Shown: positions 37,527 through 50,303, counted from the first letter of the stretch. The stretch: DNA of 64,000 bases from Klebsormidium nitens (GCA_000708835.1 DF237054.1:62001-126000), one strand, 5' to 3'. Notes: generated from the sequence alone by a model not told the origin. Translations and numbers: made by a program.

Positions 37527-40421
37527 AGCTCGCGTTGATAATCGTCGTACTATCTCTTGGAGTTTGAAACTCTTCATGAGAACCATATAGTCGACCCGAC
37601 GTTATGCCCAAAGAGCTCATGCCTTCGACACATTGATTGTCCGTTGTCAACGCGACTGCATGACCGATCAGTGACGAGTTGGACTTGAAGCACTGAAGCA
37701 TGGCGGCAACGGTAATTATTGCACTGCCTGGATGGGTTGCTAAGCCGGTATTGGGCAGATCGATTGTTGCATGCACATTAACATGCGAGACACATGCTTG
37801 AAATCGATTCTAAGTTAAATTTTTGTGTGGCCTTTTCCTACACACACATATGTAAACCGTAGATGCATGGACTCATCGAGGCATCTTTCTCCGGCCTAAA
37901 TTCATACATTAGACGCGGCGGCACATGTAAGTAAATGGATATATCCGTGTACGCAACTGCAAGCACCATGTGTTAATGTTGACCGGGGCCGCCGCGTGTG
38001 CTGTAAGATGGCTCCATGGTGGGGTTACTGCGAAGGACCGGTCGATCGTTGCGCATGGAATGCGAACTGTTCGGTGTACCACCCAGCCAACCAATGAGTC
38101 AATCGAAGTAGTCAATTCGCATTGGACGTTCTGCGAACTGGACCTGTCCAACGCAAAGCATAGTCGGCGGCCAGTCCCCAATGATCGGAAAGCTTATCAA
38201 TCGAATCAAGTGTCTGATCGGCCGGGGTCAAGCAAGCCTAGCAGCCGCGCTTCTACTCGGATTCACACCAGACCATGTATTTCGCAGTGCGACGCGGACT
38301 GCGGGTACAATTCCGTTTGGCCGCGCTTCAAATTGCATAAGGCTGAAACCATCCCTCCCGGGCCAGAAGACTTGGTGCATCCAAGGGCAAAATCGTGAGA
38401 AAGGCTTTACATTAGTGTCTTCCTCTCGACGGCCTAAGTCTTCCTATAAGCAGTGCTTGCCGAGGTGGCGTTGTGTCCAGGTGCCAGATCCAGTTTAGAA
38501 GCACTGCAACATTGGAATACGTTGCTTGTTCAGAGGATCCAAATCTGCTAGCACCAAACTTACTTACTTGGGCAGTCATTGCGACAAATTGAAGGTAGGG
38601 AAGGATGTAGCAGCTGTAAAACTTCCGACTGTACAAATAGTTTCTTTCATGGAGACTTTACGGCAGAACTAGCTCCCCTCTTGGCCCAGCCACCGAGGAT
38701 CGATGACTTTCTGGAAGAACTTGCTGATACGAGGGTTGTCCGCATACCGAGTTACGTTGGCGGGATTTGCCACTACATCCTGCAACCCAAAGTGCTAAGT
38801 AAGTGAGCAACCAGACTCACAATGCCGGAACATACATTGGAGCTCGACCCCGCAAAAGGCTTAGGGTGTTTGACCAGAAGGGGCATAAGCAGACTAGGCA
38901 TACTCAGACCTAAAGACCCTTTTCCTTCAGGCCTTTCGATGAGACCGTCAGTGAAATCACATCGTTTTTTACCTCGACTCTAGTTTGCATAACGCGTTAC
39001 TTGGTCATTGATTCAGAGCCAGAACTGATCAGACTTGACCATGTTCGGAGCGCTTGATCCCAGGAGGGCAGGGATCGTCTCCGGCCTTTCAACGCTGCTC
39101 AGCCGCTTCGAACTTTGCAAACCACCTTGAATGTGATTCGCAAACGAAAATTAAAAAGAAACCTTCGCACCGGCGGAACCGTCCATAAAGGCGTCTTTGA
39201 CTGAAGACCCGTTGTTCCCAGGACGGACCTAGGCTAAGTTCAAGCCTCGTCGTCAGACTCCAAAAGACGAGAAGTGGGAAGAAAACGGTGAAAGCGAGAC
39301 GTATCAAGCAACAAGAACGTAGAAGCGGTAATGTTCGTAAGGACAGAGAAATGCGACGGACCACCATTTAGCTAAGGGTCTAACAGGCCGTTTGGGAGAG
39401 ACGAGAACGACTGTGCCAACGCAGGCTAGCTTTCACATACACGTTCCAGATCGACCGTAATGGGATATCATTTATGCAACAAGCCGACATGGGCCTATTG
39501 AGCACTTGTAAACCCGGGCCGCTTACCCTCGCCCCCAAGATGTTGTTTTCGACGGAGTGTTTGGATAGTTCCGACAAAGGCGGGGAGGGTGGTACATCAT
39601 CGATTACCGTGGATTTCGGTACTAACGTAACGCAGACTGGCCGTGCAACAGCTTGGGTGCGAGTTTAAGGTGCCCGACAAACTATTGGAAGCGAACGCTT
39701 GCCTGCACAGCTTTCATGATGAGGGGGTCGGCCATCGCCGCTTGCACCTCCGGGTCCCGTTGGCACAGCTCGCTGAACTCTGGCCGGAAGATGGAAGCAG
39801 GCCCACTGCAGACAGCAGGAATGGGGTTACAGTTAGGATCAGGGTTAGAAGTCAAATCGAGGTTACAGTAGGGTCACGTCGATGTAGCAAACTGCTGAAC
39901 CGGAATTCTGCTTTAGGTGTCGCCAGAACGACCGGATGTCGGAAAGGCGTCCGGGTTGGTCAGATCAGTATGAACAAATACTCCCGAGAAACAACTCCTT
40001 GAAAACCTTGAAAACTTTCTTTGATACAACGACACTTGGATGATATACAACGACACTTCGGTGTGAATCGAATTGAACTTCAGGTTGTATGGGGTATCGG
40101 CGAAATATCTTGAACATAACGGCCAAGATCACGTGAGCCTGTTCACTGCCACCAGTCGTGCCTGTAGAATTCGCGGTCACGAAGTAGCACGGAAACAGCA
40201 AGGGGGAGCACTTCGTAGAGAACCAAACCTGAGAAAGTGAGGCGCAGATACCATGTCTCAGGTGCAGCCCGAATCAAACTCTGTCCTTCCCTCTCCAGTT
40301 CTACTGAAGTAGAGTACAGAAAAGTATTGAGTTCTACTAAAGTAGAGTACAGAAAAGTAAAAACGAAGGTAATTCAGACACCAGGGGGGAAGAATGAGAG
40401 AGAAGCGAAGAAGGAGGAGGC
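37527..40421. other. Intergenic with two exon-like patches
   Basis: No complete gene recognised in 2.9 kb. Two coding-like patches are noted. On the minus strand 39805-39682 reads PEFSELCQRDPEVQAAM and ends VQASVRFQ with a stop, behind a good CTGCAG acceptor; it may be the last exon of an unplaced gene. On the plus strand about 38650-38790 reads LLAQPPRIDDFLEELADTR. A partial 20-base direct repeat (ATACAACGACACTT) lies near 40023-40057. Confidence 0.35.
40297..40359 (+). repeat. ~34-base tandem duplication
   Basis: AGTTCTACTGAAGTAGAGTA... is repeated once, nearly identically, just downstream of the stop codon of the DUF1825-like gene. Confidence 0.8.
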
Positions 40422-41822
40422 TCACAAGTGTGGCCGTTGGTAGTTTGCCCCCAGCTTCTCTTGGTTGCTGATGTCCTCCTGCATCCTCGCAATCACCTGG
40501 CGCATGTTCTCCATCGCATTGTTTGAGTTGGTTCCCGCCTCGAGCATCATAGCGTCTAGCCGCCGAATGTACTCTTTGGCTGTGGGGTCGTCCATGAGGC
40601 GGTACCTGCAGAGTGCCTGGAGGACAGATTAGAAGCAGACAATTGCATGGTGAGAAAACCAATGTTACGAATGGTGACTTGTCTGGTTCAGCGGACGTTG
40701 ACAGTTTGAAAATCACTGCAGAGGGCTTCTGGAAATGAAAAGGGTTACTGAGGTGACCAGATGTGGAGTGTGTTCGGTGCCGTACTCAGCGCCATCATTT
40801 AGGCCATACTCGGAGTGGTTAAGAGTAGTGACAGACAGCGCCCAGGTTAAATGAGTTGAGGCTAGGAATAAAATCTTCAATGTACAGAGTCAGCAATACT
40901 GAAGCCTGAGTCCTGCACTAACAGGCGGTTGACGCAGGTAGTGAAGCGCGCCCCACACTGATGTGGCTGTTTGGCTTTCAATCTAAAAAGGTTCATTTGA
41001 CAGGATGATCACCTTGCTTTGATCAGCCCAAGAGTTATTATTCTCTTTCTGCATTGAACCATGTTCCAATCCCGCACAGTGGCTGCTCACTGCTCCCCCC
41101 TAAAAAGAACGACGGCAACACAAACAAGCAAAGCTTCTCTTTCTCCAAGTTAATTGAGAGAAATATCAGACCTTCCCATAGCACCCAAGTCAAGGTCCTC
41201 ACCTCGTTGTGAACACTTGCAGCTTTTCTACAAACGCCTCCATTTGCGCACAGAAGATCTTCTTCCCCTCCAGGTCAAAGTCAAAGTACTTGGCCTGTAA
41301 CGGCCCCAGCGTCGCGAACAGCTTGGACAACTCAAATGCTTCTTGCTCAATGATTGAATTGTTGAAGCCTGGGGAATCGCCCGCACTGCATAGCACCACC
41401 CTAGAGCATTTTCTCATTTCCCCCAGCCCTAATTTGAAGAAGTTTTGATCAGGCCACACGTTCAGTCTGCACGTAAAACCCCACCAATGCTCCCCTGCGG
41501 ACATGTGTTGAGAAGAAGTAGCAGGGTTGCTGGGTTTCCCTAAAGAGCTGCGTGTGTGAACAAGTACGTGCCGTTGACTCCTCAGCTCGAATGAGGAAGA
41601 AGCATTTGGTGCTGCAGAGCTTGGACAACCTGCTTCCACGGGATTGGAGAAGCGACCAGTATGACCACTATGTAGCTTTCTTCTTCCCCCCCAAACATGT
41701 AACTGAGGGCAGACTGCCCCTTGCATTTGCGTCCCAGCCAGACTTTGGCGATGGGCTTCAGGGGCTCCAATCTGAAAACCTACACAAGAAAGGAAGGAGC
41801 ACGAGCTTGACACGGCCGCCAT
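40422..41822 (-). CDS. DUF1825-like protein, probably plastid-targeted
   Basis: Two exons, 41822-41203 and 40605-40422, join in phase 2 to 267 residues. The first ~145 residues are Ser/Arg/Pro-rich and start MAAVSSSCSFLSCVG, as a chloroplast transit peptide would. The mature part reads SPGFNNSIIEQEAFELSKLF, LGPLQAKYFDFDLEGKKIF, CAQMEAFVEKLQVFTTR/YRLMDDPTAKEY and ends in a helix (MENMRQVIARMQEDISNQEK). This follows the cyanobacterial DUF1825 pattern (E-E-a-x-x-L, y-g-k-F-D-x-eGK-x-x-f-i-x-qME), from memory of the family. It would thus be a gene of cyanobacterial (plastid) ancestry with unknown role. It is divergent from TRM13. Confidence 0.75.
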
Positions 41823-42722
41823 TTTTTTCCTGGACCTGTAGGCTGGTGCAATAATAATATATGGCAAATGCCAACGAACTCCCCCTGCACGGAAGTTTGG
41901 ACCTCAGGGTTTGACTAACCTTCTTCAAACGAGGTGCTTGTTGGTCTAAGGGTTTGCTTAACCCTCCTCTCCCTCTCAGCTCGCGTGCGCGGACTTGCAA
42001 GGCCTCCGAGTTGACCCGACCCGACCTTTCAAGTAACGCTAACCTGGTCATGAACCCAAGCCTTCAGATATCCAACAACTTACGGTATGTTGACAGAGCG
42101 CGGACAAGGAGAATAAGTCTTCGCACAATCGGAACCGGGGACACTGTTGGCCGGAGTCGAGTCTGGCGCGACGGCAGTGATCCCAGCCCTCGATGCTTCC
42201 CTAGACTCAAATCTGACGGCCTCTAAGTTCTGCCTCGGAAACCACGTCTGAGGCACAACCTGTGCAGGTTCTACCCAGAATGTCATCTGGACCGTCCGAT
42301 TGGGTTTCTTTAAACATCTGACGGATAGAACAAGCGGAAACCTCAGCGACCCCACCTTTCCAACAGCGTCCCCGGTTCCGATTGTGCGAAGACTTATTCT
42401 CCTTGTCCGGACTCTTACAGCATGAAGAAAGCCCTCCAATCTCCTCTAAGACTTGGCAACAGCAATGCTGGCAGTGGCAGAGGTTCTTGACGCTTCCCTG
42501 AATTGCAATGCTTGTCTTGCACCACCTCCACTCTCTCAATGCTTGCAAACTTCCTGCTGCGGCTAGCTCACGCCGGCTCACCAAATGCAAGCTGGAGCAG
42601 ATTCTAGCTGTGCGGCGGTTGTCGCTGAGAAACATCAAGCCTTTTGCAACAGCCTTGGAGATTAGACTAGAAAGAAAAGCCTTCTTCCAAGTCCTGCTAG
42701 TGGTGGTGTAGCTCGAGACCTC
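41823..42722. promoter_or_regulatory. Divergent spacer DUF1825-like / TRM13, with long hairpin
   Basis: A 900-base spacer between divergent start codons. It contains a near-perfect 50-base inverted repeat (42101-42150 with 42361-42410), listed separately. No coding sequence supported. Confidence 0.5.
42101..42410. repeat. 50-bp inverted repeat, ~210-base loop
   Basis: The arm at 42101-42150 (CGGACAAGGAGAATAAGTCT and on to GTTGG) pairs with 42361-42410 at about 49 of 50 positions. Homology continues weakly outside the arms. The high identity suggests a young foldback or an inverted duplication. Confidence 0.9.
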
Positions 42723-45700
42723 ATGATGGAAAACGTTGCTCCAGAGGATGGTGTAGAGATGCTTGAACATGACATCAGCAGCGGCGCCGTTTCCAAAGGC
42801 GACAGAAGCAAAGGTGAAGTCAGCAAGGCAGACCTCAAGGCAAGTGGTGGCGCTGGAAAGGCGGTCCGCATTGCGTGCTCGTTCTGGCTGGAGAAGAAGA
42901 AGCGGTTTTGCACCAATCAATCGAAGCCGGGCCATCGCTTTTGCGGGAACCATGTTCCGGAGGAGGCGCTGGGGTTCAAGCGAGTGCCTTGCCCAGTGGA
43001 TCCGTCTCAGTAAGGAAAGACCCTCTCACCATCCGTCAAGAGAGTGCGTATATCCAGATGTGGGAAGAACAAGGCAGTTGTTGATTGAACCATCAAATTG
43101 TTAGTTCTGTTTCGGATGGCAAAGCAGTGATGTCAGGGTGGTGTGCCATAGGGTGACAAATATGTAATCTCATACATCAGAACTCAGTTGTCCAACATAT
43201 TCTCTATTTCCACCACCACCAGTTTCTGGCGAACCTATCCTGCGCTCATCTTTCTGGCTCCGAATCCTCAGTGTGTATATAGGATCTCTGTTGTGTTGAA
43301 AAAGAGCGCCATGCCTGCCAGCAATGACATGGGAGGCCCCGACGCATGGTCATTCGTGGAGAGTTGTTCGATGAAATCCTGTGAATGCCTTTAATCTCCA
43401 CCTTTCAATTATGACCTGGAGGAGCGGTCCATCGCATCCAGTTCCTTGTTGGGTATCATAACAGGTGCTTGCAACACGGGTCTAACAAGAGCCTGCTTCT
43501 TCAGAATGCTGCGGTCAAGTCTTAAAACTGGCAATGTCCACATCTGCTGCAGCACTGTTCCTGAGTTTGAAGTCGCCGCACACGTCCTCCGGTGCCCTGC
43601 CGCCAAGCAGGCCCAAGGGGTGAGGGAGCAGCCGTACTTTCGGGAAGGAGTGAACGCAGGTAGCGACGCAGAGAATGGAAGTCATGACGGAGCCGGAGGG
43701 GTGCTGACAAGCCGGGAGAAGCGAGCGCTGCTGGAGGGGTTGAGCGAAAGCGAGTTCTGGGGCTTTTTGGAGAAGGTAAATGCTGGAAACCTTGTTCAAA
43801 TCTGGACGACAATGACCCTTTTGACTGGGTGAAGGCCGCGATGCTGTTGTTTCTCGTCTGTGTCCGGTGTTCAGGACTCATATTTTAAAAAGCCACGGGG
43901 AGATCCGTCTTCAGTCGAAGCTCGATTGTCATGCTCGTATGAGATTTGGCATGAGAGGAGTATGCAGACGCGCAGCCTTTTCGGGGATGACAGTTTTCTG
44001 AGCCGTTCGTTGGCCTCTTCCTGTTACAAATTCTGATTCTCGATCACGCTGGGAGCAGAGAGAGCAACCGTGAATCCGTGGCATAGAGAATCGAGACAGT
44101 TGTCATCTGTCAGAATCCTAGCAGACGCGTTTCTGTCCGTTGGTCCACGGTCAGATCCCAACCATAGGTGACCAAGTCGAGCTGACCCTGCCTTCTGCAT
44201 CTCAGCCAGGGCGCTTGTCAGGTTTGAAGTCTTATGTTCTGTGGTTGCTTTCTTTGTTCACCAGACGGCCATGGTTATCTGCAAGCGCCCGACCATGGTT
44301 TCTATTATATGCAGATCGAAACCGCTTACGCATCCACCTGTCCCGAGCCCCTGGTGCGGCGGGTTGCCCAGCCGGAGGGCTTTCGGCGCTGGTTGGAGGG
44401 AGGGAAAGACAGGTGCGTCAGCTGCGCTTTGGGTCCCATATTAAGGCTGCATACTTAAGCAGGCTGGATTAGCGGTGTTTTGAGAGGGGGAAAACCGAGG
44501 AAGGGCAGCACCAACAAATTGCCGTTTCTGACTGTCATTTTTACTCTTACTACCAAGCATTCTTTAGTCTCGACAAAATGGAAGCGGACTGAGATGGTTT
44601 GTTGCCGAGCTTCTGTTCCGTGAAGCTTCTACGTTGACAAATGCCCAAACGAACAAACGGATACCTCGCCGGAGCACATTCTGATAGGACGAATAATGCT
44701 CTTGGAGGTTGGACTCTAACGGTTTCTTGCCTTGTTTCGCCAGCTCGAGTCCGTTCAGCGCAAAGCACTGGGAGCAGCAAGCATCCATTCTCGGCAATAT
44801 GGATCGTGCGGGGCTGATTGATCGACCTCGTCCGGGAGATGCTGAACGGGCGGCCACCAAAGGCACGACGTCAAGTGGCCCGCCGACAGAAACGAGAGCG
44901 GACTTGAGAATCGAAGAGGACCTTGCAGAGCCCGTACTCGAGGAGGAGAGAGCGAATGGTCTCCTGAGAGAAGCCGGAAGCGGTCGGGAAGCTGTTATTA
45001 ACTCCCCCGATACTCTGCATCGAAACACACCTACCCGCGAAGACGGGTCGTCATCGAACGGCGTTCCGGATGGATTAGCTGGCACGGACGCCTCAACTGT
45101 GAATAAGCCCCCGGGGCGCGTTTTCATCGAGTTCGGCGCGGGGCGGGGCTACCTCGCGAACGCGCTCTACGAGTGTTTCGGACAGCCGGACGTCCTCTTC
45201 GTCGAGCGGAGGGCGTACAAATTTAAAGCGGACAGGGCGCTGCGGAAAGTGGGGAAGATGGAGCGGATCCGGATCGATATCGAGGACCTAGATTTGGCGG
45301 GCGTGGAGAGTTTACGGGGGCGGGGGTTCGTCGGGGCGGGGAAGCACCTGTGCGGGCCGGCGACGGATGCGACGCTGCGGTGTTGCCTTGGGAGCGGAGA
45401 CGGAAACGGAAACGGGCCGGGCGATGGGATTGGGAAGGAGAGGACGGGAAGATCCGGAGGGGACGAGACTGCTTCGAAAGGAAGGGGCGAGTCGGGTAAT
45501 GAAACAAAAAGCGTCGGGAAAGGGGCCCGAGCAAACGGGCTCAGTGCTGACGTCAGCAATGATGCGACCGGCGAAAAACGGGCCACGAGTATCCCGACTT
45601 CCGGTCCGGATCTGCGGTCAGAAGTGGATGCGTCGCGGGAGGCCCCGTTTTGCTCAGGGGTCGCTGTGGCCACCTGCTGCCACCACCTGTGCAGCTGGAG

Positions 45701-46256
45701 AACGTACGTGAACAAGGCCTTTTTCCGGCGGCTGGGTTTCAGCCCAGCGGACTTTCATATGCTGACGTGGCTGACTAGCTGGTGTGTGTCGGGGCCCAAG
45801 TTCGGGGAGCACCGTGGGCCGGACGCCGGCAATATCGACGAGTTGAGCAGCCCGGTAGGAAGATCCGTGGACGGAAGTGACCGGTTGAAGGGGAATGGTG
45901 CGTCGTCGATGTCGATGGGTGAGGGCAGCAGAACCCAAACAAATGAGAAGTCAGACTTGGGGTCAAAAACAGCGCGCAAGGAAGGAAGTTTGGCCTCTGA
46001 TAATGCAAGAGAGAGCTCGGAAGTGAATGGAGCATCGAACGGAAGTGTCACTTTGCAACCTCCAATCTGGGACGCTTTGTTGCCATCGCAGCGCGCAGAG
46101 CTGGGCAAGAAGTGTAAGAGGCTGATCGATACGGGTCGGCTAGAGTGGCTCGCGGAGCAAGAAGGGTTTGCAGCGGAGCTGATTGAGTATATTGATGCGG
46201 AGGTGTCTCCGGAAAATAGGTTGCTTGTGGCAACGCGGACACGGAATGTATTATGA
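42723..46256 (+). CDS. TRM13: tRNA 2'-O-methyltransferase TRM13 (position 4)
   Basis: Four exons, 42723-43009, 43553-43775, 44315-44412 and 44744-46256, join in phase to 706 residues. TRM13 methylates the 2'-OH of nucleotide 4 in the acceptor stem of tRNA-His/Gly/Pro. Blocks in order: the CCCH zinc finger CSFWLEKKKRFCTNQ...HRFCGNH with KRVPCPVDPSH; the CHHC finger TVPEFEVAAHVLRCP; QPYFREGVNAGSD; CPEPLVRRV; AKHWEQQASILGNMDRAGL; the SAM-binding IEFGAGRGYLANAL; FVERRAYKFKADR; RIRIDIEDLDLAGV; GAGKHLCGPATDATLRC; VAVATCCHHLCSW; and LGFSPADFHMLTWLTSW. It is about 250 residues longer than usual because low-complexity inserts interrupt exon 4 at three places. All catalytic-core motifs are present. It is convergent with the FBPase gene. 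Confidence 0.95.
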
Positions 46257-47055
46257 GGAACTAAGTTTGCATGCTGCCAACTATGTTCAATGCTGCCGGT
46301 CACCGAGTAGCAAGGAGCTTGAGCCACCAAGATGGAGTACCGTTAAATCTACTTTCATGGTGCACCATGAGTGGTTCATGGCATGTCTTGAGCTCCAGCA
46401 ATCTTAAGCTCCATTTCTCATTCGCAGCTCAGCCTGCTTCTGGCTCGACATGCCGCCTGTCGTCGAGTGAATCCCCTGATGCAGATCGAAGTAATTATAC
46501 GCGGCCGCTGGCGACCGGGCGATCCAATTTAAGAGTACCGGCCGTCGAGATATCGAACAGGCCGTCCATCGAGCTTGCCACAATATTATAGGTAGTCTGC
46601 AATCGTACATCGATCATGCAATTGCGCGAGCCTGATTTATTGCGATGCATTGACAATCAAGGGCATGAGAGTGTGCCGCACCCAGGCCCGCGCTTTCGTG
46701 GATGCAGTCGTTGGTCGGACGTAACCGCGGGGGCAGCGGCGCGGCCTAGTGCAGGCCGCCGGATATGTATATTGACCAAGAAACTCCTGCATGTTGCAAG
46801 ACTCATATGATGTAATTGGCAGCGAGCCGCTCGGTTGGATGCACCCGGCCGCTGCTGTGGATGGCATAGATAAGAATAGCATAAAACAGTGTATCCGGAG
46901 GGCCTATCATATATTGTACATGTAGATCCAACCAATCAGAAGGTCCCAACTCACTCTTCCACCACCGAGGCTTGTTTTAGGTACTTCTCAACGTCATTCT
47001 AGCAAAACGCGGCAGTTTGTGAACTCGCAAGTGCACAACAAACTCAACGATCATA
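46257..47055. other. Intergenic between convergent genes
   Basis: No gene recognised in 0.8 kb between the TRM13 and FBPase stop codons. Confidence 0.5.
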
Positions 47056-49858
47056 TCAGACCGTATACCCTGGATTCTTCCCTTGCTGCACGTCCCCATA
47101 CCCAACCAGCTCCTCAATATCCTCCACACTGCCCACGAAGAACGGCAGCCGTTGATGCAGAGCCGAAGGCACGATATCCAAGATATCTCGCTTTCCGTCG
47201 GACCCCTTTCCGCCCGCCTGTTCCGCCACGAAGCTGAGCGGATTCGCCTCGTACAGCAGCCGCAGGTGGCTCCGCGGGTTACCGGCCCACCCGCCGTACA
47301 AAAGCGTCCGGTGGAGGTCCGCAACTAGGGAGCAGACGTAGCGAGCGGAGTACTGTTTTCCGCTCTGGCCCTTGCCTTGACGAACAGTGTCGATGTATCT
47401 TTGGAGGCCGGCGGGCCAGTCGAAGTAGCGGGCGTCGTTGAGGGAGTAGATTTGGCCTGCACGGAACAACGAGAAAGTCCCGTTAAATTCAGCCTGACTG
47501 ACTTCTCGTTTGCTAAGAGACACAGGCAAGCGAGCGAAGTGTGAAGCCAGTTCGTTTTAGAAGAAGACGCACTCTGTCGTTCACCAGTGGGCCTAAATAA
47601 GCGACACAGAGGCTTCCGAGGAGTCTCGTGATCTTACGTGGATCGTCTCAACTCCTCGACAATGTGCATCCCATATCTGAAGGGGACCAGCGTTGAAGGC
47701 AAGGGATTAAAACACTATCAAGCGTCTAAGTCAAGCCCATCCCCACCTCGGCGTGGCACCTTCATGTCCGGGTGCGTTAGAACCCACTCGCCCAATCTCC
47801 GATTAAGGGTAAATCCGTGGGCCCCATGTCCGACGCTGATGACCAGCATCGTGGCTGAGGAGTATAGCGCATAGCCGGCTGCTAGGAGATCCCGGCCTGG
47901 CTGCAGGGCCTGCTCTTGACACCACTCGGGGCTTGAGGCTGCAGCGCAGCTGGGCTTCACTCTGTGAATGCCGAAAATGGTGCCTGCGCGAGTGGCCGGT
48001 TTGAGGTTGAGAATCTTACTCGGAAAAGGTGGCCGCAGGGCCCACAGGATTGTCGCTTCTGAGGTGCCAGCTTTTTTAGGACAACTTGCTTGCTAGATTT
48101 GAAAAGTTGAGAGTCTAGAACAGTTTCCGGCGTGAAGTGTTTGCTTCCAGGTGATCTGTATGCGGTTAAAATGACTGAGACTGTCGAGAAGCGACTTATG
48201 TCTCTCAAGAGCGGGAGTCAATACATTCTGACGATGCCCAGTACGCTTTTGCATCGGACTCATGCAGATTGGAAGATCGTGCATTGGGAGGCAGTTGGGA
48301 AGGCAGACAGCCTTTTCGAGAGATGATTCTACGCATCCTCTTCAATGGCATTCAATGACCAAGCCCACCCACAGCGTTCGACACTTATCTCCAGAATACG
48401 TTGCAGAAACAATTGTTTCCAACAATGGATGTTGACTCACTACTCAGAATTGCTCATCAAATCTCCTGGAAAGAGGAGCAGTAGTGACATGGACTCTTCT
48501 TGGTACTAATAAGCCTCACCTGTAGGAATTCCCGCATCAATGTTTCTACTCCCGTCCAGGGGGTCAAACGCCACCACAAACTTGCCCCCCTCGCTGCCTA
48601 CAACAGGCTCCTCATCTTCTTCAGACGCAAGGACGGCGACACAGCCCGTCCGAAGCAAGGCGTCTTTGAGCAGGTCGTTCTGTAGGGGAAGGTCGCCAGA
48701 AATTTGTTCAGCAGCTGCTTGTTGTGGACTTTGGATATCAAAGACTGACGAGGAAAGGAGGTTTTCAGGATATCAGAGGAGCGCGTTGCCACATCTCTCT
48801 GTGGAATGTTTAGGGCAGGGAGAAGAACAAAGTGGATGACTTCTCAGCGGTTTGGTTTGCGCAGGGGAAAAGTAGAGATCGGATTCGGTGGTGTTTCTTT
48901 TGAAAGGGTCCACAATTGGGCAGCCGGTGGGGCTGAATAGCAACCTTGAAATCATAGTTTCCGAGCTTAGAAGAAATAGGGGCAAAAGAAAAGGGGCAGC
49001 TTAGTGCACTGATGAGGCAGCTGCGACACATCTTGTCAGCCGTTTGCAATAAGCAAGAAGTGAAACCTTTTCTTTTTCAGTAATCAATCATGACTGCTCG
49101 CTGAATGCCAACTTTCAGGTCAGTACCAGACCTCGACGAGGGAGGTCAGGCCAGCAAAAGCGCCACCAAAACTTTGATGCCAATACTCGACCACCCACCG
49201 CCACTATGTCCATCGGCTTCGCCACATCTCTTCCGCTCGCACTGGCGCCGCTCTCTCCTCCTCCTGTCAAAGCTGGCCCGTCATCGATCCCCAGGTGGCT
49301 TAGCCGCTCAGCAATCCCCTTGCAAGCCTCTTGCACCGCCAGAAACACGGCAGCAAGCTCTTTCCCACCTTCCAGACCATGAACCTCCTTCTCGAGGAAA
49401 TCTTGCAGCCTCAGCTTTGTTTGGGAGGCCGTCCGCTGCTCTGATTGTCCTGCTGATGCTCGGGGAATCGAGGTCATCCTGATCCTGCTTGTAGCTTTGA
49501 TTGAGCCCTTTGATTGAGAAGAAGGTGTGTGCACGAGGGGCCCGGCTGTGTAGGCAGAAAACGCACAATGCAGAGAGTGGAGAGCCGTACTGGTGTCGAG
49601 CGTGCAATGCTGTCCCTTTCTTAAAGTTGAAGTGTTTGAGTTGCCTTGGGAAATCGAAACAGGGTGAGAATTTGCGAGTTTCCGTGCTTGAATTGGCCTC
49701 CGGCGCCTCCCCTCTCTGGAAGCCTCAACAAGTGTCCCAGGTAGAAGACACGTTGCAGAGACAGAGGCAGATTCCAATGCAAGAGAGTAAACCATGCTAG
49801 CGCCTGGGCACAGCAGAAGCTTGGATACCAGCTGCGGTTCGAATGGCAAAATTCCCAT
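47056..49858 (-). CDS. Fructose-1,6-bisphosphatase, chloroplast cpFBPII type
   Basis: Four exons, 49858-49199, 48679-48520, 47983-47747 and 47456-47056, join in phase to 485 residues. It hydrolyses fructose-1,6-bisphosphate to fructose-6-phosphate. The first ~130 residues are basic and Ser/Thr/Ala-rich (MVYSLALESASVSATCLL after a second Met at 49795), a likely transit peptide. The enzyme part has LQDFLEKEVHGLEGGKEL, ACKGIAERLS, KPMDIVA/NDLLKDALLRTG, VLASEEDEEP, the metal-binding FDPLDGSRNIDAGIPTG, TIFGIHRVKP, AAGYALYSSATMLV, HGFTL, MKVPRRGQIYSLNDARYFDW, YSARYVCSLVADLHRTLLY, VAEQAGGKGSDG, and HQRLPFFVGS. GSRNID instead of GSSNID, and the absence of a Cys-rich regulatory loop, point to the second plastid isoform (cpFBPII), which is not thioredoxin-regulated in plants. 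Confidence 0.95.
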
Positions 49859-50303
49859 GCAGCTGAAGCTCCGGTTTGCAGGCGCGGTGGGCGCGCTCGC
49901 GCGTGCAATTGCTTAATCGCAGGGTCCGACAGAATTACTGTAGTGTTTAGGGTTAAGGGAAGCCCGCGTTAAACCTGGCCCCTGTGCGGCCGCGATCGGC
50001 CAGAGCGCGCGCCCTCAGTGCGAATTAACCGGTCGGATCGGACTTCAAGTTCGGAAGGCGCAGCTCAGGCGCTCCATCTAAATAGCGCCTTATCATCAGC
50101 AAAGCCACAAACTTGCGCAGTGTTCTCTCTGAGTCTTCTCAAGAGACCTGAAGAGCTAGACAGCGGGCTTCTCTGGCTTGGTCCTGGCCACTTCACTTCT
50201 TTCCGCAGCTCAGTCAATAAGCACGAAGTTTCCACGGCCGCCAAACATTCAGCAGACTGCCGCCAGAAACAAGAAAATCACGTGCAGGGTTGACCCGAGT
50301 AAG
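49859..50303. other. Upstream region of FBPase gene
   Basis: Non-coding as far as I can see; contains the presumed FBPase promoter on the minus strand. It is GC-rich around 49880-50010. Confidence 0.45.

Noticed and set aside
37071..37776. Minus-strand frames rich in Ser/Phe opposite the Lys-rich gene
   Set aside because: They are complements of GAA/AAG repeats on the coding strand.
40422..40605. Splicing of the DUF1825-like gene onto the patch at 39805-39682
   Set aside because: The second exon already ends in a stop in frame and no suitable internal donor keeps the phase.
45167..45715. 182-codon minus-strand frame opposite TRM13
   Set aside because: Antisense shadow of a GC-rich, low-complexity coding stretch.
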